Source of the DNA: an uncultured Anaeromyxobacter sp.
GTDB lineage: Bacteria; Myxococcota; Myxococcia; Myxococcales; Anaeromyxobacteraceae
Assembly: GCA_903855945.1 (NCBI GenBank)
Contig: CAIOAK010000198.1
Span: 1 to 34,056 of the forward strand
Direction of reading: 5' to 3'
Length of the DNA: 34,056 nucleotides
Both the position numbers and the translations under genes were made by a program. The notes below the pieces were generated by a model. It had not been told where the DNA came from and did no database searches. It worked only from the letters and a program-made list of their open reading frames with translations. This document shows positions 9,049-19,457 of this stretch, piece by piece. Each line of letters begins with the position of its first letter. Position 1 is the stretch's first letter.

Positions 9049-9630
9049 TCACGTCTCCTTCTCGTCGACCCATCGCGTGGCGTGCGGAACGCGATGGCGC
9101 CCGAGCCGCGCGAGGAGCCGGGCCGGGCTGCGATCGACCACCACGAGCTTCCGGTGGGCCGGCCGGAGGAAGCCCTCCTCCACCGCGTGGTCGAGGAGCC
9201 GGATGAGCGGGCGGAAGTAGCCCTCCACGTCGAGGAGCCCGATGGGCTTCCGGTGGATGCCGAGGTAGCCCCAGGTCATCACCTCGAAGAGTTCCTCGAG
9301 GGTCCCGATGCCGCCGGGCATGGCCACGAAGGCGTCGGAGAGGGCCGCCATCCGCGCCTTGCGGGCGTGCATGGTGGGGACCACCTCGAGCCGGGAGAGG
9401 CCGTGGTGGGCAATCTCCTTCCGGGCGAGCGCCTTCGGGAGCACGCCGACCACCCGGGAGCCCCCGGCGAGCGCCGCGTCGGCGACCACCCCCATGAGCC
9501 CGATGCTCCCCCCACCGTAGACCAGCCCCACGCCCTCCTCGGCGAGCACCGCGCCGAGCCGCCGGGCGGCACGGGCGTAGGTGGGACGGCGCCCCATCGA
9601 CGAGCCGCAGAATACGCAGACATTCTTCAC
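9049..9630 (-). CDS. LOG-family cytokinin riboside 5'-monophosphate phosphoribohydrolase
   Basis: The 193-residue product is a Rossmann-fold LOG (TIGR00730-type) protein. It starts with [10 protein letters not shown], continues with [11 protein letters not shown], and carries the diagnostic catalytic motif PGGIGTLEE preceded by the KARM segment. Family members hydrolyse nucleoside 5'-monophosphates, classically cytokinin ribotides, to base and ribose phosphate; in many bacteria the physiological substrate is unclear. Length is normal. It converges with copA, with only about 20 bp between the two stops. It reads away from sdhC, which starts about 200 bp beyond its ATG. Confidence 0.88.
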   Translation of the reverse strand: MKNVCVFCGSSMGRRPTYARAARRLGAVLAEEGVGLVYGGGSIGLMGVVADAALAGGSRVVGVLPKALARKEIAHHGLSRLEVVPTMHARKARMAALSDAFVAMPGGIGTLEELFEVMTWGYLGIHRKPIGLLDVEGYFRPLIRLLDHAVEEGFLRPAHRKLVVVDRSPARLLARLGRHRVPHATRWVDEKET

Positions 9631-9729
9631 GCGGGGGAATCTAGCTTTCCGGGGCGGCTCCGGGGAGCTCTTTCGTCGTGAAGCAACGCGTCATTCACTA
9701 TTCTGCTTCCTTCGCATGAGGTCGATGCG

Positions 9730-9735
9730 TAGAAT
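9730..9735 (+). promoter_or_regulatory. Possible -10 element upstream of sdhCAB
   Basis: TAGAAT matches a sigma-70 -10 hexamer at five of six positions and lies about 95 bp before the sdhC start, in the 200 bp gap after the divergent LOG gene. The -35 region is poor. The leader also holds a short hairpin, CCGCCG and CGGCGG (9773-9786), whose role is unknown. This is a weak call. Confidence 0.25.
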
Positions 9736-9830
9736 CGCCGCCCCACTTGACCAGGACCGACCCCCGCAACCTCCGCCGACCGGCGGATCGGGACCTGGAC
9801 GATGTCACCTTCAGCCCACGAGGGGTGATG

Positions 9831-10532
9831 ATGAGCGTCGCAACCACGAGTACCGCAGCCCCGGCCAAGGCCTCCCGCCTTTCCGTATTCTGGGACAGCC
9901 AGGTCGGCAAGAAGTTCGTCTCCGCCGTCACCGGCATCCTCCTCTTCGTGTTCGTCCTCGGACACGTCCTCGGAAACATGCAGAGCTTCCAGGGGGCGGA
10001 GAAGTTCAACGCCTACGCCCATTTCCTGCAGACCACCAAGGGCCTCCTCTGGATGACCCGCATCGTCATGCTGACGGCGCTGGTCCTCCACGCCACGGCT
10101 GGCATCCAGCTCTATCTCAAGGCCCGCGCCGCGCGGCCCCAGCCGTACCGGGTCCCGCTCGCGAACCCGGCCACGGTCTCGTCGAAGACGATGATCTGGT
10201 CGGGCCTGCTCATGCTGGCCTTCGTCATCTTCCACCTGCTCGACCTGACCATCGGCGCGGCGTTCGTACACTCCGGGTTCGTGGAGGGCGACGCCTACGT
10301 GAACCTGGTCGCCACCTTCCGCAGCGTCGGCAAGGTGATCTTCTACGGCGCCTCGGTCATCGGCCTCGGCCTGCACCTCTCCCACGGCCTCTACTCGCTG
10401 TGGCAGTCGCTCGGGTTCCGGCAGCCGCTCTGGACGCCCACCATCACCAAGGCCGCCCTCCTCATCGGCGCGTTCCTGGCGTTGGCCTACCTCTCGATCC
10501 CCGGCGGAGTCGTCGCCGGCCTCATCCGCTGA
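9831..10532 (+). CDS. sdhC: Succinate dehydrogenase/fumarate reductase cytochrome b558 subunit
   Basis: The product (233 residues) anchors the complex in the inner membrane and passes electrons between the iron-sulfur subunit and quinone. It has five hydrophobic segments and several membrane His residues suited to ligate two b hemes (for example in [23 protein letters not shown] and [16 protein letters not shown]), as in the Bacillus/Geobacter-type b558 family. This type usually uses menaquinone. I chose the ATG at 9831 because a GAGGGG ends 5 nt upstream; the ATG at 9828 is also possible. It is the first gene of sdhCAB; sdhA begins 14 bp after its stop. Confidence 0.92.
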   Translation: MSVATTSTAAPAKASRLSVFWDSQVGKKFVSAVTGILLFVFVLGHVLGNMQSFQGAEKFNAYAHFLQTTKGLLWMTRIVMLTALVLHATAGIQLYLKARAARPQPYRVPLANPATVSSKTMIWSGLLMLAFVIFHLLDLTIGAAFVHSGFVEGDAYVNLVATFRSVGKVIFYGASVIGLGLHLSHGLYSLWQSLGFRQPLWTPTITKAALLIGAFLALAYLSIPGGVVAGLIR

Positions 10533-10546
10533 CAGGAGCCACTGGA

Positions 10547-12459
<1,913 letters not shown>

Positions 12460-12463
<4 letters not shown>

Positions 12464-13233
12464 GACTGACCCTCGAGATCTGGCGCCAGAAGGGCGCCGA
12501 CGACGCCGGGCGCTTCGTCCGGTACGAGCACGACGAGGTGAGCGAGCACATGTCGTTCCTGGAGATGCTCGACGTCCTCAACCAGAAGCTCATCGAGAAG
12601 GGCGAGGAGCCGGTCTCCTTCGACAGCGACTGCCGCGAGGGCATCTGCGGCATGTGCGGCTTCGTCGTCAACGGCTACCCGCACGGACCGCAGCCGCTCA
12701 CCACCGTGTGCCAGCTGCACATGCGGTTCTTCCACGACGGGGACGTGCTCCGGCTCGAGCCGTTCCGGGCCAAGGCCTTCCCCATCATCCGGGACCTGGC
12801 CATCGACCGGAGCGCCCTCGACCGCATCATCATGGCCGGCGGGTACAACTCCATCAACGCCGGCGGCCCCCGGGATGCGAACAGCATCCTGGTCGGCAAG
12901 AAGGAGGCGGACCTCTCCATGGACGCGGCGGCCTGCATCGGCTGCGGCGCCTGCGTGGCGGCCTGCCCCAACGCGTCGGCCTCCCTCTTCACCGGCGGCA
13001 AGATCTCGCACCTGGGGCTCCTCCCGCAGGGCGAGCCGGAGCGGAAGACCCGCGCCCTCAGCATGGTGGAGCGGCACAACACCGAGGGCTTCGGCGGCTG
13101 CACGGTCATCGGCGCCTGCGCCGAGGCCTGCCCCAAGGGTCTGAAGCTCGACTTCATCGCCCGCATGAACAAGGACTATCTCGCCGGCACGGTGACGTAC
13201 CGCGAGGGAGCTGCGGGCGGCGGCAGCGGGTAG
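12460..13233 (+). CDS. sdhB: Succinate dehydrogenase/fumarate reductase iron-sulfur subunit
   Basis: The 257-residue product carries the three iron-sulfur clusters that link FAD to the heme anchor. A 2Fe-2S ferredoxin domain has Cys at 58, 63, 66 and 84. The C-terminal domain has a CxxCxxCxxxC group at 159, 162, 165 and 169, and a second group at 214, 220 and 224 for the remaining clusters. The GTG start at 12460 overlaps the sdhA stop (GTGA) and has a GGAG about 7 nt upstream. A Gly-rich tail ends the protein. An intrinsic terminator follows 25 bp after the stop and ends the sdhCAB unit. Confidence 0.94.
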
Positions 13234-13258
13234 ACCGGCGCGCCAGCCTGCGATAGAG

Positions 13259-13294
13259 GACGCCCGTGCGGCTCTCGCGCGGGCGTCTTCTTTT
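13259..13294 (+). terminator. Intrinsic terminator after sdhB
   Basis: Two 12-nt arms (13259-13270 and 13276-13287) pair fully except for one G-T wobble, around a 5-nt GCTCT loop. TTCTTTT follows directly. This is a strong rho-independent terminator 25 bp after the sdhB stop. Its left arm also contains the most likely GTG start codon (13266) of the next open frame. Confidence 0.85.
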
Positions 13295-13589
13295 GCGGGT
13301 GGGGCTCCTCGTGGTCGGAGGGGCCTTCATGGCGTGGCGCGCGCGGGAGTCCTGGCGCGCCGCGGCCGATGCGCCCGGGGCCGGGCGGGTCCTGGGCGAG
13401 CGGCTCGCGCTCGGGATGGCGCTCGTGGGAGCTCTCGCGCTCCTCACCGCCGCCGCGGTGGCGTGGCAACTGCGGCGCCGGGAGCGGCGCCCCAGCCTCC
13501 TGCTCGGGCGGGAAGAGCCTAGCGAGCGCCCGGGACCGGGGACTCCTCCCAGCGGTGGTCCTTCAGCTGGTCCCGGAGCGCCGACTTGA
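13266..13589 (+). CDS. Small two-helix membrane protein, unknown function
   Basis: I do not recognise this 107-residue product. It has two hydrophobic segments (about residues 8-23 and 46-67), joined by a linker rich in Arg and Ala, and a Pro/Gly-rich tail. Codons are strongly G/C at the third position, like the neighbours, which supports real coding. The GTG start at 13266 has GAGGA just before it, but both lie in the left arm of the sdhB terminator. An ATG at 13329 would give a shorter version without the first helix. The last 71 bp overlap the 3' end of the convergent acyl-CoA synthetase gene. It could still be a chance open frame. Confidence 0.42.
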   Translation: MRLSRGRLLLRVGLLVVGGAFMAWRARESWRAAADAPGAGRVLGERLALGMALVGALALLTAAAVAWQLRRRERRPSLLLGREEPSERPGPGTPPSGGPSAGPGAPT

Positions 13590-15156
13590 GGAACTTGCCC
13601 GTGGCGTTGCGCGGGATGGCGTCCATGTAGACGTAGGCGTCGGGCAACCAGTAGCGCGCGAAGAGGGGCACGAGGTACTGGGCCAGCTCGTGGGGGGTGG
13701 CCTTGGCGCCCTCCTTCAGCACCACCGCCGCCACCGGCCGCTCGCCCCAGCGCGGGTGGGCCACCGCCACCACGGCGGCCTCCTTCACCGCCGGATGGCC
13801 CATGAGCGCGTTCTCCAGATCGACCGAGCTGATCCACTCGCCGCCCGACTTGATGAGGTCCTTGGAACGGTCGGTGATGCGGACGTAGCCCTCCGGATCG
13901 ACCGTGACCACGTCGCCGGTGCGGAACCAGCCGTCCATGGTGAACTTGTCGGCCTCGGCCGGGTTGGCGAGGTAGCTCTTCGCGACCCAGGGACCGCGCA
14001 CTTGAAGTTCGCCCATCGACTTCCCGTCGCTGGCGACCGGACCGTTCTCCCCCACCACCCGGGTGTCGAAGAAGGGCACCGGCAGCCCCTGGGCCGCCCG
14101 CATGCGCATCTTCTCCTCGTCGGAGGCCTTCTCGAGGTGGGGCTTCAGGCGGGACACCGTGCCGAGCGGCGTGGTCTCGGTCATGCCCCAGGCGTGGATC
14201 ACCCGGAGGCCGTGCCGCTTCTCGAACCCCTCGATCATCGACCGGGGCGCGGCGGCGCCGCCGACGATCATCGCCTTGATGGAGGAGGTGTCCCAGACGC
14301 CGGGGTTGCGGTCCAGCTCGTCGAGGATGCCGAGCCACACGGTGGGAACACCCGCCGTGAAGGTGACCTTCTCCCGCTGGAAGAGGTCGAGCACGCTCTT
14401 CGCGTCGAGGTGGGGCCCGGGGAAGACCTGCTTCGCCCCCACCATGGCCGACGTGAAGGGCAGGCCCCAGGCGTTGACGTGGAACATGGGGACGACCGGC
14501 AGCATCGCGTCCACGCAGGAGAGCCCCAGCGCGTCGGGGAGCGCCGAGACCATGGAATGCAGGACCAGGGCCCGGTGGGAGTAGAGGACGCCCTTGGGCC
14601 GCCCGGTGGTGCCCGAGGTGTAGCAGAGGCCGGCCGCCTGCCCCTCCTCGAGGTTCGGGAAGGCGAAGGAGTTCATCTCCGGCCCGATCATCTGCTCGTA
14701 GTCGATGGCGAAGTCGGGGGCCACGTGGCCGTGGGTCCAGACCACCACCGCCCGGAGGTTCACCTCCTTGTGGAAGCGCTCGTAGATCGGGAGCAGGACG
14801 TCGTCCACGAGGAGGAAGCGATCCTCCGCGTGGTTCATGATGTAGGTGAGGTCCTGGGGGGAGAGGCGCGGGTTGAGCGTGTGGAGGACGCCGCCTGCGA
14901 GCGGCACGGCGAAGTAGGCCTCCAGGTGGCGGCCGTGGTTCCAGCCCAGCGTGGCCACGCGATCGCCCGGCTTGAGACCCAGGCGGACGAGCGCGTTGGC
15001 GAGCTTCTGCACCCGCTTGTGGAACTCGCCGTAGTTCGACCGCTGGATCGACTTGTCGGGCCAGCGGGAGACGATCTCGACCTCGGGGAAGTACTTCCCG
15101 ACGCGCTCGAAGATGGGGAGCAGCGTCAACTCGTAGTCCATCATCAGTCCGCGCAC
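13519..15156 (-). CDS. Long-chain-type acyl-CoA synthetase (AMP-binding)
   Basis: The 545-residue product activates a fatty or related acid to its CoA ester through an acyl-adenylate. It has the ATP loop [11 protein letters not shown], the adenylate-forming motif GMTETTP, the hinge motif WFRTGD followed by [15 protein letters not shown], and the C-terminal catalytic Lys in RNATGKFLK. It resembles the FadD/AlkK-type medium- and long-chain group and is unlike the enzyme at 2374-4065. The GTG at 15156 is favoured by a GGAGG 5 nt upstream and gives the usual short MRGLMMDY-type N-terminus. It lies 54 bp downstream of the SpoIID-domain gene on the same strand and may be read with it or from its own promoter. 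Confidence 0.87.
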   Translation of the reverse strand: MRGLMMDYELTLLPIFERVGKYFPEVEIVSRWPDKSIQRSNYGEFHKRVQKLANALVRLGLKPGDRVATLGWNHGRHLEAYFAVPLAGGVLHTLNPRLSPQDLTYIMNHAEDRFLLVDDVLLPIYERFHKEVNLRAVVVWTHGHVAPDFAIDYEQMIGPEMNSFAFPNLEEGQAAGLCYTSGTTGRPKGVLYSHRALVLHSMVSALPDALGLSCVDAMLPVVPMFHVNAWGLPFTSAMVGAKQVFPGPHLDAKSVLDLFQREKVTFTAGVPTVWLGILDELDRNPGVWDTSSIKAMIVGGAAAPRSMIEGFEKRHGLRVIHAWGMTETTPLGTVSRLKPHLEKASDEEKMRMRAAQGLPVPFFDTRVVGENGPVASDGKSMGELQVRGPWVAKSYLANPAEADKFTMDGWFRTGDVVTVDPEGYVRITDRSKDLIKSGGEWISSVDLENALMGHPAVKEAAVVAVAHPRWGERPVAAVVLKEGAKATPHELAQYLVPLFARYWLPDAYVYMDAIPRNATGKFLKSALRDQLKDHRWEESPVPGAR

Positions 15157-15210
15157 GTGAGCCTCCGGAGGGTGGGATCGAGTGTGGCTGTCGGAAGGAT
15201 GAAGGTAGCC

Positions 15211-16767
15211 CTACTCGTAGACGCGCGCCACATCGGCCTCCGAGAAGTACGCGCCCAGGATCCGCCGGTGATCCTGGCCGGCCGCCGCCCTCCCGATGGC
15301 CCCCCACTGGCACATCCCCACCCCGTGCCCCCAGCCCCCGCCCCGGAAGATCCAGCCGTCCGGACTCCCGGCGACGAGGAACATCGCCGACGGGAGGTCT
15401 CCGAAGAGCCTCCGGATGCGCAGCTCGCCGTGGACCGTGACGCTCCCGCGCTCGCCGTCCACCCGCAGGGAGAGGGCCCGGCCCGAGGTGCCGCGCCGGA
15501 GGACGGTGAGGGCATCCACCGACCCCACCCCCAGCCCGGCGACGAGCCGGTCGACCTCCGGCTGGGGGATTCTCCGCTCCCATCGATATCGGTCGGCACG
15601 CGCTCCCGGAGCCCGGGCGCACCAGGCCTGCGGGCTCTCCGCCAGGAAGGCGGCCAGGCGCGCCTCCGTGGCGAGCCCCCCGGACCAGTCGGACGTGGCG
15701 GCGACGAGGTCGGGACGCCCCCGCAGGCTGGGGCTCGGAGTCCCGCCCCAGACCCGCTCGTTGTCCTCCCCGTGCCCGCCGCACATCGCGGAGTAGACCC
15801 CGTCCACGAGGCGCCCCCCCTCGCGCGCCAGGAGGGCCTCGCCCCGGGTGGCCCGCACGGCTGCGTCGGTGGAGGCGACGTGGGCCGACTCCCCCCGGTA
15901 GGCCTGGCAGTGGACGTCGCTGCAGATGGACCACGGGTCACCCAGGTGTCGGGTTCCGATCTGGGCGAGGACGTTGGACCGGGCGGTGACCGCCTGGGCC
16001 CGGAGCGCCTCCTGGGGGGCGCCGGCCGGCATCTCGCTCGGCACGAGCCCTCGGAGGAGCTCCTCGAGCGGGATCACGAGCACCGCGGCGAGCTTCCCGC
16101 TGGCATCCACCGTGAGGTGCACCCGGCCGCGCTGGTCCTTGCCGTCCACCGAGAGGCCGGCGGCACCCGCGTCGATCACCACCAGCCGGTCACCCCGGGC
16201 GAGGACCTCCCCCCTCTCCCCGAGGACCTCCACCGTTCCGTCCGGCTGCGACTCCACCTCCGGGAGCGATTCGAGCCGCTCCCCCCACCGGCGCCAGGCC
16301 TCCGCGGCGAAGGCGAGGGCGCTCGCCTCGGTGAAGGGACCCTGGGCGACGACCAGGGTCCGGCGGTTGTCGATCACCCGGCCCGAGATGGCGTAGACCC
16401 CGCCGACGGAGCGGGTCCTCGTGGGAACGCCGCGGTCCGACCAGCGCTCCCGGGCCTCGCGGACCCCCGTCCGGTCCGAGGCCTCGAACTGGGCGAGGAG
16501 CGGGCTCCAGGCAGCGCGGGCAGGGACGCCCCCCCGCACCAGGGCGCGGAGCCGGACGCCGGCGGGCAGGCCGGACCCCTGGGCGCCGCGCGGTTCGAGC
16601 GAGGTGGCGCCGCGGGTGGTGAGGGCGATCTCGTCCCGCTGCTCGGCGATGCGGATGGCGATGGACGGCTCGCCGCCGGAGAGGCCGATCCGGTGGCTCC
16701 AGAGCATCTCCAGCGGGTCTATTGGCTGGGCCAGGAGGATGGCGACCAGGAGCGGGAGGTGGCTCAC
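15211..16767 (-). CDS. SpoIID/LytB-domain protein, exported
   Basis: The 518-residue product starts with a short hydrophobic segment (about residues 4-14) that looks like a signal peptide. The SpoIID domain covers roughly residues 215-400 and begins at PLEELLRGLVPSEMP (233-247). Glu245 aligns with the catalytic Glu of SpoIID, followed by EALRAQAVTARS and a GVYSAMCGGHGED segment. A GGGWGHGVGMCQWGA motif near the C-terminus is also typical. SpoIID is a lytic transglycosylase that acts on denuded peptidoglycan glycan strands in sporulation; relatives occur in non-sporulating bacteria and probably remodel or divide the wall. The GTG start overlaps the aminotransferase stop by 4 bp (GTGA), so the genes are coupled. 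The N-terminal 200 residues have no domain I recognise. Confidence 0.85.
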   Translation of the reverse strand: MSHLPLLVAILLAQPIDPLEMLWSHRIGLSGGEPSIAIRIAEQRDEIALTTRGATSLEPRGAQGSGLPAGVRLRALVRGGVPARAAWSPLLAQFEASDRTGVREARERWSDRGVPTRTRSVGGVYAISGRVIDNRRTLVVAQGPFTEASALAFAAEAWRRWGERLESLPEVESQPDGTVEVLGERGEVLARGDRLVVIDAGAAGLSVDGKDQRGRVHLTVDASGKLAAVLVIPLEELLRGLVPSEMPAGAPQEALRAQAVTARSNVLAQIGTRHLGDPWSICSDVHCQAYRGESAHVASTDAAVRATRGEALLAREGGRLVDGVYSAMCGGHGEDNERVWGGTPSPSLRGRPDLVAATSDWSGGLATEARLAAFLAESPQAWCARAPGARADRYRWERRIPQPEVDRLVAGLGVGSVDALTVLRRGTSGRALSLRVDGERGSVTVHGELRIRRLFGDLPSAMFLVAGSPDGWIFRGGGWGHGVGMCQWGAIGRAAAGQDHRRILGAYFSEADVARVYE

Positions 16768-17657
16768 GAAGTTGCCCCACTGGCGAACTCCCGGAAGGCC
16801 TGGTGGAGCCGGCGCGTCACGGGACCGGGCGCGCCCGACCCGACGGTGCCCTCCCCCACGCGGGTCAGCGGGAGCAGTTCCCGGGCGGTGGAGGTGAGGA
16901 AGGCCTCGTCGGCCCGGAGGAGCGCCGGGAGCGGCAGGGGCTCCTCCCGGACGGGAACCTGTGCGGCGCGGGCGATGTCGATGACGAGCGCCCGGGTGAC
17001 CCCGGCGAGGATGCCGACCTGGAGCGGCGGGGTCACGAGCACCCCCCCCTCCACGGCGAAGACGTTGGAACTCGCCCCCTCCGTCACGCAACCCTGCCCG
17101 TCCACGAGGAGCGCCTCGTGGGCCTGGTGGCGGGCCGCCTCGCGCACCGAGAGGACGTGGAAGAGGTGCTCCCCCGTCTTGGCCGCGGGGTCCCCTCCCC
17201 GCCGGGCTCCCACCGGCCAGGCTGCGACCCCCTCCCGGTAGGCGGACGCCGCCGGCCCCCGCAGCGGGAGCACCAGGACCACCACCAGCGGCGCGGTGGC
17301 GAGCGCCGGGTCGAGCCCCATCTCTCCGCTGCCGCGGGTGACGACGACCCGGATGGTCCGTTCGCCCCGGTTCCAGGGGGCCGCGTCCGGCTCGGGGGGG
17401 TCTTCCCCCCGGGAGGCCTGGACGACCCGCCGGATCTCCGCCTCGAGCCGTCGGGCGTCCCAGGGCAGTTCGAGCCCGATGCGCGAAGCCGAGGCCGCCA
17501 GCCGGGCCAGGTGGGCACCCACCTCGAAGGGCTCGAGCCCGTAGGTCCGGACCACCTCGTAGACGCTGTCGCCGTACAGGAAGCCGCGGTCGAGGACCGG
17601 GACCCGGGCTTGCCCGGCCGGGACGAGAACTCCGTCGATGCTCACGGCGGCGGGCAT
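16764..17657 (-). CDS. Class IV PLP aminotransferase (branched-chain or D-amino acid type)
   Basis: The 297-residue product belongs to fold-type IV PLP enzymes: branched-chain aminotransferase, D-alanine aminotransferase and aminodeoxychorismate lyase. It shows VLDRGFLYGDSVYE at the N-terminus, the Schiff-base Lys at 160 within AAKTGEHLF, and the cofactor-binding VTEGASSNVF with Glu193. I cannot decide between the subgroups. Its coupling to a peptidoglycan-acting SpoIID protein makes a D-amino acid role worth considering, but that rests on context only. The ATG at 17657 gives a normal N-terminus; a GTG further upstream is possible. It is divergent from the zinc-ribbon gene, with 49 bp between starts. 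Confidence 0.85.
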   Translation of the reverse strand: MPAAVSIDGVLVPAGQARVPVLDRGFLYGDSVYEVVRTYGLEPFEVGAHLARLAASASRIGLELPWDARRLEAEIRRVVQASRGEDPPEPDAAPWNRGERTIRVVVTRGSGEMGLDPALATAPLVVVLVLPLRGPAASAYREGVAAWPVGARRGGDPAAKTGEHLFHVLSVREAARHQAHEALLVDGQGCVTEGASSNVFAVEGGVLVTPPLQVGILAGVTRALVIDIARAAQVPVREEPLPLPALLRADEAFLTSTARELLPLTRVGEGTVGSGAPGPVTRRLHQAFREFASGATS

Positions 17658-17706
17658 GGTCGTTTTCTTGACGAGAGGATCATGAACCGATATCACCAGA
17701 TGGCAA
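17658..17706. promoter_or_regulatory. Divergent promoter region, aminotransferase / zinc-ribbon gene
   Basis: This 49 bp gap is the only place for promoters of two divergent genes. On the plus strand a TTGACG is followed 17 nt later by TATCAC, a plausible -35/-10 pair that would start transcription very close to the zinc-ribbon ATG. It is AT-richer than the flanks. The spacing suits a promoter, but no experiment supports it. Confidence 0.3.
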
Positions 17707-18036
17707 ATGGAATCGCACGTCGAGTGTACGCAGTGTGGCGTCCTGATGACGACCTGGTGCGCCGACGGCTCGCCCACCCGTTACTACCAGTGCCCGTTCT
17801 GCAAGCGGACGCTCTGCTCGGCCTACGACGAGGTCTTCCAGCGCGGCGCCCTCGCCCGCCGGGTCGTCGCGCCGGTGCGCGTGCCTGCGGCCTCCATCCC
17901 CGAGGCGTCGCGCGAGGACAAGCGCTGGCACGAGGTGAAGGGGCGCGCCAACCGCTGGTTCGCTCGGCTCGAGGCCGAGGGATCACGCTGCGCCCCCGCG
18001 GTGGCGGTGGCCGTCGCCGCGCGCGTTCCGGCCTAA
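17707..18036 (+). CDS. Small zinc-ribbon protein, unknown function
   Basis: The 109-residue product has a compact Cys-rich N-terminus: Cys7/Cys10 and Cys29/Cys32 form two CxxC knuckles, the pattern of a zinc ribbon, with extra Cys at 18 and 37. The middle contains KRWHEVKGRANRWFARLE, a charged probable helix, and the tail is Ala/Val-rich. Similar small proteins occur in Myxococcota, but I know of no assigned function; a nucleic-acid or protein adaptor role would be a guess. There is no good ribosome-binding site, and the likely promoter is very close to the ATG. Its TAA stop overlaps the stop of the convergent gene on the other strand. Confidence 0.7.
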   Translation: MESHVECTQCGVLMTTWCADGSPTRYYQCPFCKRTLCSAYDEVFQRGALARRVVAPVRVPAASIPEASREDKRWHEVKGRANRWFARLEAEGSRCAPAVAVAVAARVPA

Positions 18037-19445
18037 CCCGGAGCGGCGTGCATCGCGTCCAGTACCCGCACCATCCGTTTCATCACCCGCTCCGGAGTCG
18101 AGGCTCCCGACGCGGCCTCGTAGACGGCCGCCGCGACCGCGTGAGCCGCGTAGGCGCCGCGCGCGTACCTCCCCACCGACGGGGTCGTCCCGGGGCCGTC
18201 GTCGGTGCCCGCACTCATCTGCCGTCGGAGCGTCGCCACGACGGCCTCGTCCGAGTCCTTCCAGTCCTGGATCTCTCCCAGCGACTTTCCTTCCAGTGAA
18301 TCGAGATGCGTTCGAGCGATGGCGCGGGCCACGGCGGCGGCCGACGCCTTCGCCACCTGGGGCGTGACCACCGTGTCTCCGAGCCGGATGGTGCCCAGGT
18401 CCCGATCGGCCTCCGCGACCAGCCTGTCGGCCCAGCGCCCCGCCCCCTGGAACGACAGGAGCCGGACCGTCTCCGCGGCGAGGTAGACCCGGGCGATGTC
18501 GGCCGGGTGCGGGTCCTCCTCTCGACCGACGTTCCGGAGCGCCGGCGTTCCCCGCCACGCGCCGTTGAGCGCCCGGAAGTAGCCGAGCATTCCCACCGCC
18601 GATGCGGGCCCCATGTTGAGGACCCCCATGACGTCCGCCGCCGACTCATCGACCCGCTCCGACCAGTAGCGGGCGATGGCCGGGTCGAGCCCGGCCGCCA
18701 GGATCTCCTTCTCCACGGCGCCCGAGAGCTCCTCGCGCATCCCGTCGTCCGCGACCAGGATGTCGTGCCCCGCCGTCTCGTGCGCGAGCGCCGGCCAGGC
18801 GAGGAGCCCTCCCGACGCATTGGCCGCGGGCAGGCTCACCACCGCCGCCTGCACGCCCAGCGTCTCGGTGACGTTCGCGGGCCAGGTGTACGGGCCGGCC
18901 TCCGCGCTCCCCCACCGCACCACCGGGGTGGCGACGCCGTGGTCGGGTGGATGGGCTCCGCGCCGCTCCTCGGCCGAGAGGAACCCTTCGTAGAGGTCGC
19001 CCACCACCTCCTGGAAGGCTGCCGTGGCGCGGGCCTCGTATCCTTCCCCTTGCTGGAGGACCGACTGGGCGACGTCGAGGAGGAGGCGCGCCTCCCCTTC
19101 CCGCTCCGTGTCCCGGAACAGGACGCCCGCGAACCCGCGCGGACCGAGCTCGTCGAGCCTCCGGAGGAGCGGCTCGGCCACCGCCTTCCGGACGTCGGCG
19201 GGAAGCCGGGCAGCCGCCCGCTCCAGCCTCTCCCGGAGCGGGGCGAAGACGGTGGGATCGGCAGGACCGTCCTGCTTCGACAGCGCCGCCTGCCAGGCAT
19301 CCGTGACGCAGGCACGGAGCCCCGCGAGCGAGGTCGGGTCGGGCGGGCGCAGCAAGGAGACCGACGCGAGAGGCACCGCACCGCCGGGATCGGGGGCGTC
19401 GTCGATTGCCGGGGAGCGTGAGGGGAGAGCGGGACCGATGAACAC
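18033..19445 (-). CDS. Unrecognised protein with HExxxH...ExxxD metalloprotease-like signature
   Basis: I do not recognise this 470-residue protein. A GTG at 19445 with a perfect GGAGG 5 nt upstream marks its start; the open frame runs on further but has no better start. No signal peptide or membrane segment is obvious. The clearest feature is LAHETAGHD (220-228), with His222, Glu223 and His227, followed 40 residues later by DESAADVMG (266-274). The arrangement resembles gluzincin peptidases (HExxH plus ExxxD), but one extra residue separates the two His. Most of the rest looks alpha-helical and Ala-rich. It could be a metal-dependent hydrolase, or a degenerate one that only binds. It is divergent from the dehydratase operon and separated from it by 180 bp. 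Confidence 0.75.
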   Translation of the reverse strand: MFIGPALPSRSPAIDDAPDPGGAVPLASVSLLRPPDPTSLAGLRACVTDAWQAALSKQDGPADPTVFAPLRERLERAAARLPADVRKAVAEPLLRRLDELGPRGFAGVLFRDTEREGEARLLLDVAQSVLQQGEGYEARATAAFQEVVGDLYEGFLSAEERRGAHPPDHGVATPVVRWGSAEAGPYTWPANVTETLGVQAAVVSLPAANASGGLLAWPALAHETAGHDILVADDGMREELSGAVEKEILAAGLDPAIARYWSERVDESAADVMGVLNMGPASAVGMLGYFRALNGAWRGTPALRNVGREEDPHPADIARVYLAAETVRLLSFQGAGRWADRLVAEADRDLGTIRLGDTVVTPQVAKASAAAVARAIARTHLDSLEGKSLGEIQDWKDSDEAVVATLRRQMSAGTDDGPGTTPSVGRYARGAYAAHAVAAAVYEAASGASTPERVMKRMVRVLDAMHAAPG

Positions 19446-19457
19446 GTGGACCTCCGT

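Noticed and set aside
13266-13589. Fourth succinate dehydrogenase subunit (SdhD)
   Set aside because: The b558-type SdhC is a complete single anchor, and a strong terminator separates this frame from sdhB.
13369-17241. Plus-strand open frame of about 1290 codons
   Set aside because: It runs antisense through three recognisable genes (acyl-CoA synthetase, SpoIID, aminotransferase). Its product is low-complexity and matches nothing.
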